Assembly: GCF_007595705.1 (NCBI RefSeq)
Contig: NZ_NISY01000003.1
Location: 186,001 to 250,000 of the forward strand
DNA length: 64,000 nucleotides
Direction of reading: 5' to 3'
Source: Streptomyces sp. SAJ15
GTDB taxonomy: Bacteria > Actinomycetota > Actinomycetes > Streptomycetales > Streptomycetaceae
The position numbers and the translations under genes are program-made. The stretch's first letter is position 1, and the number at the start of each line of letters is the position of its first letter. The notes below the pieces were generated by a model. It was not told the DNA's origin and made no database searches. It was given only the letters and a program-made list of their open reading frames with translations. This document shows positions 38,556-47,697 of this stretch, piece by piece.

Positions 38556-38849
38556 GTGATACGCCATCTGGTCCTGTTCAAGCTCAACGACGGGGTGGCG
38601 CGCGACGAGCCGCGCGTGGCCGCCGGCGTCGAGGCGTTCCGGGCGCTCGACGGGACCGTTCCCGAGCTGGAGTTCTGGGAGTGCGCCTGGAACATCACGG
38701 ACCGGCCGATCGCCTACGACTTCGCGATCAACTCGGCCGTGGCCGACCGCGACGCGCTCAAGCGCTACCTCGAACACCCGGCGCACCAGGCGGCCGCCGC
38801 GCAGTGGCGCGAGTTCGCCACCTGGGTGATCGCCGACTACGAGGTCTGA
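38556..38849 (+). CDS. Dabb (stress-responsive A/B barrel) family protein
   Basis: 97 residues. Begins IRHLVLFKLNDGV and has the central VPELEFWECAWNITDRPIAYDFAINSAVADRDALKRYLEHPAHQ pattern of dimeric alpha+beta barrels. No catalytic residues evident. Precedes sigF, as in other Streptomyces. Confidence 0.93.
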   Translation: MIRHLVLFKLNDGVARDEPRVAAGVEAFRALDGTVPELEFWECAWNITDRPIAYDFAINSAVADRDALKRYLEHPAHQAAAAQWREFATWVIADYEV

Positions 38850-38895
38850 GGACCCCGCGACCCCGAGCGCACCCCGCCGCCCGTTCGGGCGCCGA

Positions 38896-38924
38896 CCCCT
38901 CGCCGCGCGGCGAGGGGTTCTTTC
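38896..38924 (+). terminator. Hairpin terminator with T-rich tail
   Basis: CCCCTCGCCGC/GCGGCGAGGGG followed by TTCTTT, between the Dabb gene and sigF. Confidence 0.9.
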
Positions 38925-39013
38925 ATACCACCAACACGGCGTTATGCGGTGCTTGCACACAGTGCACATGTCTTGTGATGCTATGACCGCTTTTGACGGG
39001 TGAGTGGAGGACA

Positions 39014-40198
39014 GTGAAGGGTGGCGTGACCGTGTCGGCCCGTACTGCGCCCAGAACGCCACCTCCCAGCGACACCCCGGACCAGCCGCCCGGCGACGGC
39101 GGCCGCGGTGCCCGTGACGGCGAGACCCCGGACCCCGAGGCCCGGAACCACGAGACCGCGGACCCCGAGACCCCGGACCTCGAAATTCCGGACCTCGAAA
39201 TTCCGGACCTCGAAACCCCGGATCTCGAAACCCCGGATCTCGAAACCCCGGACGCTGAATCCGCGGACCGCCAAACCCGGGAACCCGGGACCCCGGACCG
39301 CCAAACCCGGGAACCCGGGACCCCGGACACCGACGCCGGGCGGCCCACGCCCACGCCCGTCCCCGATCCCGCCCCCGCCCCCAACCCCGCCCCCGGCGAG
39401 GCCGCCGACACACCGCCCCCCAGCACGCCCAAGAGCCGCGGGGCCGACGCGCGGGCGCTCACCCAGGTGCTCTTCGCCGAACTGTCCACCCTCGAACCCG
39501 GCACCCCGGAGCACACCCGCGTACGGGACGCGCTGATCGAGGCGAACCTGCCGCTGGTCCGATACGCCGCCGCCCGCTTCCGCAGCCGCAACGAGCCGAT
39601 GGAGGACGTCGTCCAGGTCGGGACCATCGGGCTGATCAACGCGATCGACCGGTTCGACCCGGAGCGGGGCGTACAGTTCCCGACCTTCGCCATGCCCACC
39701 GTCGTCGGCGAGATCAAGCGCTACTTCCGCGACAACGTCCGGACGGTGCATGTGCCGCGCCGACTGCACGAGCTGTGGGTCCAGGTGAACAGCGCCACCG
39801 AGGATCTGACGGTGCAACACGGCCGCTCTCCGTCCACCGCGGAGATCGCCGAGCGCCTCGGGCTGAGCGAGGAGGACGTCCTCGCCTGCATCGAGGCGGG
39901 CCGCTCGTACCACGCGACCTCCCTGGAGGCGGCCCAGGAGGGTGACGGGCTGCCGGGGCTGCTGGACCGGCTCGGCTACGAGGACCCGGAGCTGGCCGGG
40001 GTCGAGCACCGCGACCTCGTACGTCACCTCCTCGTGCAACTGCCGGAGCGCGAGCAGCGCATCCTGTTGCTCCGTTACTACAGCAATCTGACGCAGTCGC
40101 AGATCAGCGCGGAGCTGGGGGTCTCTCAGATGCATGTCTCCCGACTGCTGTCGCGGAGCTTCGCCCGGCTTCGGTCCGCAAATCGGATCGAGTCCTAA
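39014..40198 (+). CDS. sigF: RNA polymerase sigma factor SigF, with expanded repeat N-terminus
   Basis: Late sporulation sigma factor of the SigB/F/G class. The conserved part begins near [12 protein letters not shown] and contains region 2 ([33 protein letters not shown]), region 3 ([12 protein letters not shown]) and region 4 ([19 protein letters not shown]). Before it are about 150 residues of low complexity, including five ETPDLE/EIPDLE repeats (15-bp units, about 39165-39260) and an exact 30-bp duplication (39266-39295, 39296-39325). Start is uncertain: GTG 39014 follows GGAGG closely; GTG 39026 follows GAAGGG. Upstream promoter not identified. Confidence 0.9.
   Translation: MKGGVTVSARTAPRTPPPSDTPDQPPGDGGRGARDGETPDPEARNHETADPETPDLEIPDLEIPDLETPDLETPDLETPDAESADRQTREPGTPDRQTREPGTPDTDAGRPTPTPVPDPAPAPNPAPGEAADTPPPSTPKSRGADARALTQVLFAELSTLEPGTPEHTRVRDALIEANLPLVRYAAARFRSRNEPMEDVVQVGTIGLINAIDRFDPERGVQFPTFAMPTVVGEIKRYFRDNVRTVHVPRRLHELWVQVNSATEDLTVQHGRSPSTAEIAERLGLSEEDVLACIEAGRSYHATSLEAAQEGDGLPGLLDRLGYEDPELAGVEHRDLVRHLLVQLPEREQRILLLRYYSNLTQSQISAELGVSQMHVSRLLSRSFARLRSANRIES
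39165..39325. repeat. 15-bp and 30-bp tandem repeats within sigF
   Basis: Five consecutive 15-bp units encoding (E/D)xPDLE, then two identical 30-bp units. All are multiples of three, so the reading frame is kept. Confidence 0.9.
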
Positions 40199-40385
40199 CC
40201 GCTGCGGGTGACCACGACCCCCGGTTTCCGGGACGGAATGTCGATATGGCGCTACAGCGCGTTGCCGACATGTGACATTCTGCTGGAACCGCGTTTGCCG
40301 TGGCCCGACCTCCGGTATTCAGGGGGAGGCTGCGCTCAACGCACAGAGCGCTGCTGAGATCCGTCCGCGACCTCAAGGGGGTGGC

Positions 40386-41216
40386 ATGTCCGCAGAACTG
40401 GGCAGCTCGAAGGTGCTCACCAACGACGCACCGCACGTGCTTGACGACTGCGACGCCATCGACACCCGCACCCTCTCCCGCTCACTGTTCCTGCGGCTCG
40501 CCGCCCTCGACCGGGACAGCGCGGAACGCACCTATGTGCGTGACACCCTCATCGAGTTGAACCTCCCCCTGGTGCGGTACGCGGCGGCGCGTTTCCGCAG
40601 CCGGAACGAGCCGATGGAGGACATCGTCCAGGTCGGCACGATCGGTCTGATCAAGGCGATCGACCGCTTCGACTGTGAGCGGGGCGTCGAGTTCCCGACC
40701 TTCGCGATGCCGACCGTCGTGGGCGAGATCAAGCGCTTCTTCCGCGACACGAGCTGGTCGGTACGGGTGCCCCGGCGGCTTCAGGAACTGCGCCTGGCGC
40801 TGACGAAGGCGAGCGACGAGCTCTCCCAACGACTCGACCGCTCCCCCACCGTCACCGAACTCGCCACGGCGCTCGGGGTGTCGGAGGAGGACGTCGTCGA
40901 CGGGCTCGCGGTGGGCAACGCGTACACCGCGTCGTCGCTCGACTCACCCTCCCCCGAGGACGACGGCGGCGAGGGCTCGCTGGCCGACCGACTCGGCTAC
41001 GAGGACAGCGCGCTGGAGGGGGTGGAGTACCGCGAGTCGCTCAAGCCGCTCCTTGCCAAACTCCCGCCGCGCGAGCGCCAGATCATCATGCTGCGCTTCT
41101 TCGCCAACATGACGCAGTCGCAAATCGGTGAAGAGGTCGGGATCTCCCAGATGCATGTCTCGCGGCTGCTGACGCGGACCCTGGCGCAGCTGCGCGAGGG
41201 CCTCATCTCCGACTGA
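40386..41216 (+). CDS. sigN: RNA polymerase sigma factor SigN
   Basis: 276 residues. Same SigB/F/G class as the neighbour: region 2 [32 protein letters not shown], region 3 PRRLQELRLALTKASDELSQ, region 4 [24 protein letters not shown] 40386 follows AAGGGGG. Located 188 bp after sigF, the S. coelicolor sigF-sigN arrangement. In that organism SigN acts in aerial hyphae; the same role is inferred here. Confidence 0.9.
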   Translation: MSAELGSSKVLTNDAPHVLDDCDAIDTRTLSRSLFLRLAALDRDSAERTYVRDTLIELNLPLVRYAAARFRSRNEPMEDIVQVGTIGLIKAIDRFDCERGVEFPTFAMPTVVGEIKRFFRDTSWSVRVPRRLQELRLALTKASDELSQRLDRSPTVTELATALGVSEEDVVDGLAVGNAYTASSLDSPSPEDDGGEGSLADRLGYEDSALEGVEYRESLKPLLAKLPPRERQIIMLRFFANMTQSQIGEEVGISQMHVSRLLTRTLAQLREGLISD

Positions 41217-41286
41217 CTCTTCGATCGAGTCCCACCCCGTTCCCTTCTCCTATACATCTGACGCTCCGTCATACACACTGTCCGCC

Positions 41287-42108
41287 ATGCGACGATGCCG
41301 GACAGGCCGCGCGCCAGGCCGCCGAGGATCGACGATCACCGCCTCGGCGGCCGCGCTGTGTGTGGGCGCCACGCTGCTGAGCGGCTGCGCCGGTGGTGGG
41401 AGTGAGGGTCGCCTCCCTCTGGACGCCGCCGCCCCGGCCAGTCGGGTCCCGCCCACCGGCCGGGTGGAGTTGAGCCCGCTCGACGGTGCCCCGGCCCGCG
41501 GCAGCGCCGAACCGGTCGGCCCCTCGGCGCGCGGCGTCGACTCCGATCGCCGATCCGCCGCGCCCCCGTCGGGCCGCGACGCGGCGTCGAGCGCCGAGCC
41601 GAGTGCCGACGCCACCGCCGCCCCGGCCCCGGCCACCTCCGCGCCCGGCGGGCCCGGACCGTCCGCCCCTGGGCGGCCCCGCACCGACGCCCCTCGCCCG
41701 CCCGGGCCCCCCTCCCCGCCGTCGTCGCCCTCGTCCCCCGTCCCGAGCCCCACCCCGTCGCGCCCGCACCCGCGCCCCACGACCCCACCCCCGAGCCCGC
41801 GCCCGGCCGCCCTCTCCCTCGGCGACCCCGAACGCGCGCCGGCCGCCGACCGCTGGTGCGAGAAGGTCACCCTCACCCTCCACAACACCGGCGGCTCCCC
41901 CGTCCGCGCCGGCACCCTCACCTTCGCGACGCACATCGTCGACCTGCTCGGCACCGACTGGTCGACGGTCGAGTCCACGGCGGATCTCCCCACCCCCATC
42001 GCCCCCGGCGAGCGCAGGAAGCCGACCTGGGAGGTGTGCGTCGACGCCTGGCGGGTGCCCCTCGGCATGCACGTGGAGACCCGCGAGGTGACCGCCGACT
42101 GGCGGTGA
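41287..42108 (+). CDS. Proline-rich lipoprotein
   Basis: 273 residues. Twin-arginine-like basic start, hydrophobic core and lipobox LLSGC (Cys about residue 34). A Pro/Ala/Ser-rich linker of 140 residues is followed by an Ig-like C-terminal domain (EKVTLTLHNTGGSPVRAGTLTFATHIVDLLGTDWSTVES), with two cysteines (WCEK, EVCVDA) that may pair. Likely exported to the outer face of the membrane; role unknown. Confidence 0.85.
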   Translation: MRRCRTGRAPGRRGSTITASAAALCVGATLLSGCAGGGSEGRLPLDAAAPASRVPPTGRVELSPLDGAPARGSAEPVGPSARGVDSDRRSAAPPSGRDAASSAEPSADATAAPAPATSAPGGPGPSAPGRPRTDAPRPPGPPSPPSSPSSPVPSPTPSRPHPRPTTPPPSPRPAALSLGDPERAPAADRWCEKVTLTLHNTGGSPVRAGTLTFATHIVDLLGTDWSTVESTADLPTPIAPGERRKPTWEVCVDAWRVPLGMHVETREVTADWR

Positions 42109-42131
42109 CGGCGGCGAACCGGGCCGCCGGC

Positions 42132-43376
42132 TCAGTCCAGCTCCGCCAGGGCGGCGGTCAGCTCCCGTCCCTCCCGGACGCCCCGGCGCAGCAGTACGGC
42201 CGCGGTGGTGTGCAGTTCGTTCCAGGAGTGGGGGCGGCCCACGGCAGCCGCGTCCGGGAGGCAGTGGAGGGCGACCTTCAGTGCCTGGGGGCCTTCGCCC
42301 GCGGCGGCCAACGCGTGGGCCAGACAGGACCGGTACCAGGTCTTGTCCCGGCGATAGCCGTCGGGCAGGGCGTCGAGCCCGGCGCCGAGGCGGGTGATGG
42401 CCGACTGCCAGGCGCGCAGGTGCATGTCGGCCATGCCGCGTTGCAGGGTGAACCAGTTCTCGTCGTAGAAGTACAGCCACGGCGGCTCGTCGCCGGGTCG
42501 CTCCCCGGCGCGGTTGATCAGTTCCTGCGCCTCGTCCATCAGGCGCACGGCGTCGGCGGCTGAACCGCCGAGGGCGTGGCCGCGGGCCGCCATCTGGGCG
42601 GACATGCCCCGCACGCCGAGCGAGGTGCCGGGCGCGGACCAACGCGACGCCTCCGCCAGTCGCACGCACCGGGTGGCCCGCCCCTTGGACCAGGCCATAT
42701 GCGCCTTCATGTTGAGCGTGGTGGCCGCCATGTCGGCGTCGCCCGCCTCCAGCGCCCACTCGTGGGAGCGGTCGTACCAGGCGAGGGCGGTGGCGGCGTC
42801 GTCCTGGTCCTGGGCCATCCAGGCGATGAACTGCGCGTGCTCGGCCGCCAGCCGGACCACCCGGTCCGCGAGCGCGCCGCGCGCCCCGGCGTGCAGCTCC
42901 ACCACGGTGCGCAGCTGCTGCCGCATCACGTCGCCGAGCGGCCGCGAGCCGATGACGTCCTCCGCGCGGCGATGCTCGTCGAGGAGCCGGTCGAGCCAGT
43001 CCAGGGTGGCGGCGTCCACGCGCCGGCCACCGGCGACCACCCCGACGACGCGGTCCAGCAGATCCGCGTCCGGCGCCGCTCCCTCCAGTCGCATGCCCGC
43101 CACCGGCCCCGCCGCGGGGGCCCGGCCGTCCAGCAACCGCGTGGGCACCCCAAGCCCTTCGATGATCCGGTCCCGGACCTCCAGGGAGGTGACCCGCCGC
43201 CGACCGCGCTCGATATCGGACACATCCGGCTGCGCGAGCCCGACCCGCTGGCCGACCTTCGTCTGACTCAGCTTCATGAGCTCTCGGTACGTCCGGAGGA
43301 CGGCGCCCCACTCCTCACGGGCGACCGCCACGACGAGCCGAGGGTGATCCCACACATCCACAGCGTGACCCTCCAT
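42132..43376 (-). CDS. XRE-type HTH regulator with TPR-like C-terminus
   Basis: 414 residues. HTH at about 25-75 (YRELMKLSQTKVGQRVGLAQPDVSDIERGRR), then a long helical TPR-like region ending in ALKVALHCLPDAA. Such proteins in Streptomyces often sense a signalling molecule or peptide. Divergent from another HTH/TPR gene at 43466, the two starting 89 bp apart. Confidence 0.87.
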   Translation of the reverse strand: MEGHAVDVWDHPRLVVAVAREEWGAVLRTYRELMKLSQTKVGQRVGLAQPDVSDIERGRRRVTSLEVRDRIIEGLGVPTRLLDGRAPAAGPVAGMRLEGAAPDADLLDRVVGVVAGGRRVDAATLDWLDRLLDEHRRAEDVIGSRPLGDVMRQQLRTVVELHAGARGALADRVVRLAAEHAQFIAWMAQDQDDAATALAWYDRSHEWALEAGDADMAATTLNMKAHMAWSKGRATRCVRLAEASRWSAPGTSLGVRGMSAQMAARGHALGGSAADAVRLMDEAQELINRAGERPGDEPPWLYFYDENWFTLQRGMADMHLRAWQSAITRLGAGLDALPDGYRRDKTWYRSCLAHALAAAGEGPQALKVALHCLPDAAAVGRPHSWNELHTTAAVLLRRGVREGRELTAALAELD

Positions 43377-43465
43377 GGGCCCAATGTAGGGCTCTTCGCG
43401 TTCCCCGTTCTCACGGAACGTCCCAGGGGTACGGTGCAGTTGTCGCCGCGGAACGGAGGCCCCGC

Positions 43466-44707
43466 ATGCCTGCTGACACCGACATCGCTTCGGACGACTC
43501 CACGCTCACGTTCGGGCAGCGCGTGCGCCGGGCGCGGGAGCGGAACGGGTTGACGCGACCGGTTGTCGGCGGCCTGGTGGGGCGGTCCGCGGAGTGGGTG
43601 AAGGCCATCGAGAACGGCAGGCTGAACACCCCGCGGCTGCCGCTGCTGCTGCGGCTGGCCGATGTGCTCGGCGTGGCCGACCTGGCGGAGCTGACCGGGG
43701 ACGAGCGGGTGTCCGCGGCCAGTTATACGAAGGCGGCGCACAGCGCCCTGCCCGCTGTGCGGCAGGCGTTGACCACCTATCGACTCGGCGGTGCGGACGA
43801 GGAACCCGAAGGGGTCGAGGAGCTCCTGAGCCGGGTGAGCGAGGCGTGGCAGCTGTGGCACGGCAGCGGCGAGCACCGCACACGGGTCGCGAGGGTGCTG
43901 CCGGATCTCCTCGGCGACCTTCAGCACGCGGCCCGAGCCCTGGAGGGCGCGGGCCGGCGCCGGGCGCTGGCGGGCCTCGCACAGACCTACCATCTCGCCC
44001 AGCTCTACCTGGCGTTCCAGCCCGTTCCGGAGCTGGTGACGCTCACCGGGGACCGGTCGATGTCGGCCGCCCAGGACGCGGACTGCCCCCGCGCGATCGC
44101 GACGGCCGCCTGGTACATGAACCATGTGTTCCGTGAAGCCGGGGAGCGCCACGAGGCCCGGGTGGACCTCGCGATGAAGGCGGCCGCCCTGCTCCGGCCG
44201 GACGCCGACGTGGAGGACCGCGCGCTCTGGGGCCTGCTCCACCTCGCGGCGGCGCTGTCGTACGCCAAGATCGGCCAGCGGGGGAACGCGGAGCGGTACT
44301 GGGACCGCGCCGACGCCGTCGCCCGGAGTCTCGGTGACGACTACGTCCACCCCTACCTGGTCTTCGGTCGGAGGATGGTCGACGCCTACGCCATCACCGT
44401 CAACGCCGACCTCGTCCGCGGCCACCGGGCCGTGAGCGCCGCGGAGCGGGTGGACCTGGCCTCCGTGCCGTCGGCCACTCGGAGGTCCTTCCACCTGATC
44501 GAGTCGGCGCGGGCCTACCGCCTGCAGGGCGAACACGTCGCGGTCGTGCACCTGCTGAGGAAGGCGCTGGAGACCTCGCCGGAGACGGCGCGCTTCAACC
44601 TGTTCGCGCGCTCCACGGTGGTGGAGCTCGCGGACTCGCCCAACGCGGTCATCCGCGACGACGTCCGCTATCTGACGACCAAGCTCGGCATGCCCACCGC
44701 CGCGTGA
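43466..44707 (+). CDS. XRE-type HTH regulator with TPR-like C-terminus, divergent partner
   Basis: 413 residues. HTH FGQRVRRARERNGLTRPVVGGLVGRSAEWVKAIENGR at about 15-51, then TPR-like helices (AWYMNHVFREAGERHEARVDLAMKAA). Not highly similar to the divergent partner in its C-terminal part, so it is not a simple duplicate. The following small gene at 44853 is in the usual position of a cognate small partner protein. Confidence 0.87.
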   Translation: MPADTDIASDDSTLTFGQRVRRARERNGLTRPVVGGLVGRSAEWVKAIENGRLNTPRLPLLLRLADVLGVADLAELTGDERVSAASYTKAAHSALPAVRQALTTYRLGGADEEPEGVEELLSRVSEAWQLWHGSGEHRTRVARVLPDLLGDLQHAARALEGAGRRRALAGLAQTYHLAQLYLAFQPVPELVTLTGDRSMSAAQDADCPRAIATAAWYMNHVFREAGERHEARVDLAMKAAALLRPDADVEDRALWGLLHLAAALSYAKIGQRGNAERYWDRADAVARSLGDDYVHPYLVFGRRMVDAYAITVNADLVRGHRAVSAAERVDLASVPSATRRSFHLIESARAYRLQGEHVAVVHLLRKALETSPETARFNLFARSTVVELADSPNAVIRDDVRYLTTKLGMPTAA

Positions 44708-44852
44708 CGGGTACCGGTGGTACCTCTCCGCATGGGGGTAGGTCCGCTACCCCTCGCCGGTCCGCACGGGCCGTACGGTCGGCTCCCACGCGACCGTGAG
44801 CGCTCCTGGTCCGACCGACCCGGGGCGTGCGCAACTGGATGGGAGAGGCGAC

Positions 44853-45203
44853 GTGAGCCAGCGACCCCGGCTGCTGCCCTGGAACGGGCCTGACGGAAAG
44901 CCCTGCTATCTGGTGGGGGACGGGACGGGGCACCTGTGGCGGCTCGCGGACGAGCTGGAGACGGTGCAGCTGGCGGCGGGGGCGCAGTTGCTGGGCACCG
45001 CCGACGAGATGCTCAGGGACGCGAAGACGGACGCCCGCGCGCTGCACTTCCTCGGCGACTGCCTCACCGTGGCGCTGCGCAACGCGTTGCGGGTCGCCGA
45101 GAGTCGTGGCGACCGGCTGCCGATCCCCGTATACGACGACGGGGAGGGTGACGGGCCCGCGGAGTGGCGGCGGGCCGCGCGGAGGCGGTTCGGAATCGGG
45201 TAG
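44853..45203 (+). CDS. Conserved hypothetical paired with an HTH regulator
   Basis: 116 residues. Begins SQRPRLLPWNGPDGKPCYLVGDGTGHL, a conserved opening in Streptomyces small proteins that follow XRE/TPR regulator genes. GGGAGAGG just before GTG 44853 decides the start; ATG 44796 is less likely. Function unknown. A GGTACCGGTGGTACC palindrome lies at 44710-44724 between it and the regulator. Confidence 0.78.
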   Translation: MSQRPRLLPWNGPDGKPCYLVGDGTGHLWRLADELETVQLAAGAQLLGTADEMLRDAKTDARALHFLGDCLTVALRNALRVAESRGDRLPIPVYDDGEGDGPAEWRRAARRRFGIG

Positions 45204-45322
45204 CGGGGGTGGACATGGGACTCCCCCGGGGCCGGCGAATTTCTTCGCGCGGGCCCCGGGGGAGCCAAGTGTCACGGCCCCGGAATCAGCGGTCCGGGGG
45301 CGCGGAATGGCCGCGCTCGGCG

Positions 45323-45820
45323 TTAGTACGCCAGGGCCAGGTAGACCTGGTTGTCGGCCCAGGTACAGTGCCGGAGGATGGCGGAATTGCGGTCGCCCTC
45401 GTCGGTGATGCAGTTGTTGCGGAACTTGCGGCTCGCGAAGGTGGAGCCGGAGTCCTTCAGGTCGTAGTCGAAGTACTGCGCCTGAACGTTGGAGTTGCAC
45501 ATTTCCAGCGTGATCTGCTTGTCGGCGCCCTTGGCGGTGGCGCAGCGGCCGGGGTAGTACTTGCTCTCCAGCTGGTAGCCGGGGAGGCTGCCGTCGCGCA
45601 GGTAGAAGTCCTGCGTGCCGGAGCTGTCGGCCGTCCAGGACAGGACGTTGCCGTTGCCGAAGGCGTCGAGGTTCAGGTCGCTCGCGACGTTCTGGAAGGT
45701 GTACCAGACGTCGGTCTGACCCGTCGGGGCGGCCGACGCGGGGGTTCCGGCGGCCAGCATGCCGGCGCCGAGCAGGGCGGCGGCGGACACGGCGACTGCG
45801 GTCTTCCTGATTCTCGCCAC
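45323..45820 (-). CDS. Secreted ricin-type beta-trefoil-like protein
   Basis: 165 residues from GTG 45820, which has AAAGGGAGGGAAC upstream. Signal peptide AVAVSAAALLGAGMLAAGTPASA. The mature part has repeated FxNxAS/LDxxGxG-NVLSWTADSSGTQDFYL, LESKYYPGRCATAKG and FRNNCITDEGDRN motifs, resembling ricin-B lectin repeats with three Cys. Short for a full lectin; carbohydrate binding is only inferred. Confidence 0.8.
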   Translation of the reverse strand: MARIRKTAVAVSAAALLGAGMLAAGTPASAAPTGQTDVWYTFQNVASDLNLDAFGNGNVLSWTADSSGTQDFYLRDGSLPGYQLESKYYPGRCATAKGADKQITLEMCNSNVQAQYFDYDLKDSGSTFASRKFRNNCITDEGDRNSAILRHCTWADNQVYLALAY

Positions 45821-46260
45821 GTTCCCTCCCTTTCGTGTGAACCGCGGGGCCCACACAACGCGGAATTTGAGGTGCGGAATGCGGTGCCAATTTCCGAGGC
45901 TTTCGCCTCGCCGGAAACCCTAGGGGCCGGCGCACCGGGGAGGTAGGGCCGGATCAGGTCAGCGCACCGAAATGAAAGTGGAGTTTTCAAGCATCCGCAT
46001 TCCCGCAGAAACCGCGGGCCGGGCAAGTAGGCAAAAGCGGCCAGCCCGTCGTTGGCCGCATTTCACCGCAACGCCGCGGGCGGCGGCGCGTATACGAAGG
46101 TGGCACCCCGGGCGCGGCCGCATACCGGGCACCGGGTTCAAGCCAGGGCAGCACACCACGCACGGGGCGGGACGGCGCGATCCCTGCGAAGCGCTCATGT
46201 CCGATAGTCGCGCCGATAGTCGCGTAGAAGAGACATTCCGCGCCGCCCGCCCCGCGGCGG
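45821..46260. other. Gene-free stretch of 440 bp
   Basis: Between the ricin-like gene start and the next minus-strand gene. No supportable gene; the plus-strand frame here (45972-46328) is Arg-rich noise. A repeated CGATAGTCGCG occurs at 46203-46226. The region 45950-46030 is AT-richer and may hold the secreted-protein promoter. Confidence 0.55.
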
Positions 46261-46608
46261 TCAGTCCTCGTCCGGCAGGGTCACGTCCACGGTCGCGGCC
46301 ACGTAGAGCCCGCCGTGCTCCTCGTTGACCTCGTAGTCGGTGTCGACCTTGCGGACGGTGAGCGGACCATGGCCGTAGACGTGCACCGTCTGGCCCACGG
46401 CCGGGATGGGCACCGGGGTGTCGGCCCCGAAGCGGGCGATCACCCCGAGGCCCTTGCCCTCCGGGTCATAGGTGAAGGCGATCTCGTAGCGGGTCGGTCC
46501 GGTGGCCTTGCCCAGGTCCAACCTGGTCAGTTCGGAGCGGGTGGCCTGCTTCTCGGCGTCGGCGATGTCGGCGATCACGGCGGGGAGCTCGTAGGTCATG
46601 GTCCACAT
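46261..46608 (-). CDS. Hypothetical beta-rich protein
   Basis: 115 residues, soluble. Pattern of strands (TRYEIAFTYDPEGKGLGVIARF, VGQTVHVYGHGPLTVRKV, GGLYVAATVDVTLP). Two adjacent ATGs (46608, 46599) have no good ribosome binding site, so the start is unsure. Not recognised. Divergent from the 90-residue gene at 46760. Confidence 0.6.
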   Translation of the reverse strand: MWTMTYELPAVIADIADAEKQATRSELTRLDLGKATGPTRYEIAFTYDPEGKGLGVIARFGADTPVPIPAVGQTVHVYGHGPLTVRKVDTDYEVNEEHGGLYVAATVDVTLPDED

Positions 46609-46759
46609 CTTTTCGCGGCCACGAACGGCTCAGCGCGAGGACTCGACGGCGAGTCATCGTGAGCTGTCGCACGCCCACCGGTTTCACTGGCCACCGTCGC
46701 GGGCGGACGCGACGCCGCACACCACACGAGAAGCGGCACACCACACGAAGGGACCGCGC

Positions 46760-47032
46760 ATGGCCACCGAGGACCAGGACCACGACCCCCACCACGACGT
46801 CGGGGCCTATGTGCACTACTACGACAGCATGGTGGTGTTCCTGAAGACGGCGCACTTCAGGGAGCTCGAGGAGGTCGACCGCAGGACGGTCGAGGAGAAG
46901 ATGAACGCCGAGGACACCTGGTACCAGTCGCGGTACCGGGAGGACGAGTGCGGCGCCCGGCTCAGGGCCCTGCGCACCGTCATCGACCCGCTGCTGAAGA
47001 AGGTGGGATTCGAGATCCACGACCCCGAATAG
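46760..47032 (+). CDS. Hypothetical acidic 90-residue protein
   Basis: 90 residues, many Asp/Glu/His (TEDQDHDPHHD), one central helix (VVFLKTAHFRELEEVDRRTVEEKM). AAGGGA lies before ATG 46760. The DHDPHHD stretch could bind metal. Not recognised. Confidence 0.6.
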   Translation: MATEDQDHDPHHDVGAYVHYYDSMVVFLKTAHFRELEEVDRRTVEEKMNAEDTWYQSRYREDECGARLRALRTVIDPLLKKVGFEIHDPE

Positions 47033-47057
47033 CGCCCGCGCCGCGGGACACCTCGGG

Positions 47058-47510
47058 TCACCCGGGCAGCGGACGGTCGCTGACCACCTGCTTCATCACG
47101 AGGGTGGAGTTCATCCGGTGCACGCCGGGCAGAGCGGCCAACTGCTCGTCGTAGAGGCGCTGGAAGGCCGTGAGGTCGGCGGTGACGACGCGCAGCAGAT
47201 AGTCCGGGTCGCCGAAGAGCCGCTGGGCCTGCACCACCTGCGGGACCTCGGCCACGGCCTGCTCGAATTCGGCGACGGCGGCCCGGTCCACCTGGCGCAA
47301 CAGCACGAAGACCAGCGCCTCGAAGGTCAGGCCCACGGCGACCGGGTCCACGACCGCCCGGTAGCCGCGGATGGCTCCCGTGCGCTCCAGGTCGCGCAGG
47401 CGGCGGTGACAGGGCGAGACGCTCAGCTGCACTCGCGCGGCCAGCTCGGTCACCGTCAGCCGGCCGTCCTGCTGAAGCTCGGCAAGGATTTTGCGGTCAA
47501 GGGCGTCCAT
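47058..47510 (-). CDS. Lrp/AsnC-family regulator
   Basis: 150 residues. HTH (LAELQQDGRLTVTELAARVQLSVSPCHRRLRDLERTG) then the RAM domain (EALVFVLLRQVDRAAVAEFEQAV...GDPDYLLRVVTADL). Normal length for the family, which senses amino acids. Divergent from a LysE-type exporter at 47698, the typical regulator-exporter pair. Confidence 0.95.
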   Translation of the reverse strand: MDALDRKILAELQQDGRLTVTELAARVQLSVSPCHRRLRDLERTGAIRGYRAVVDPVAVGLTFEALVFVLLRQVDRAAVAEFEQAVAEVPQVVQAQRLFGDPDYLLRVVTADLTAFQRLYDEQLAALPGVHRMNSTLVMKQVVSDRPLPG

Positions 47511-47697
47511 GAGGCAGATCCTTCCCCAGTTTTCTCAGCGACGGGTAGATGTTGGAAACATATTTGGCGTAAATAAGCCTAATCTTCCTCGGTGCCGTCC
47601 TCCGACGACGGCCCGGAGCCGTTCCCAACGGTCCGGAGAAGTCCGGAACGCGACGCAACGCTACGGAACGCAACGGTACGAAGAGGAAGAGCACGGC

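Noticed and set aside
45972..46328. 118-codon plus-strand frame as a gene
   Set aside because: No ribosome binding site, Arg/Pro noise composition, and it overlaps the opposite-strand gene at 46261.
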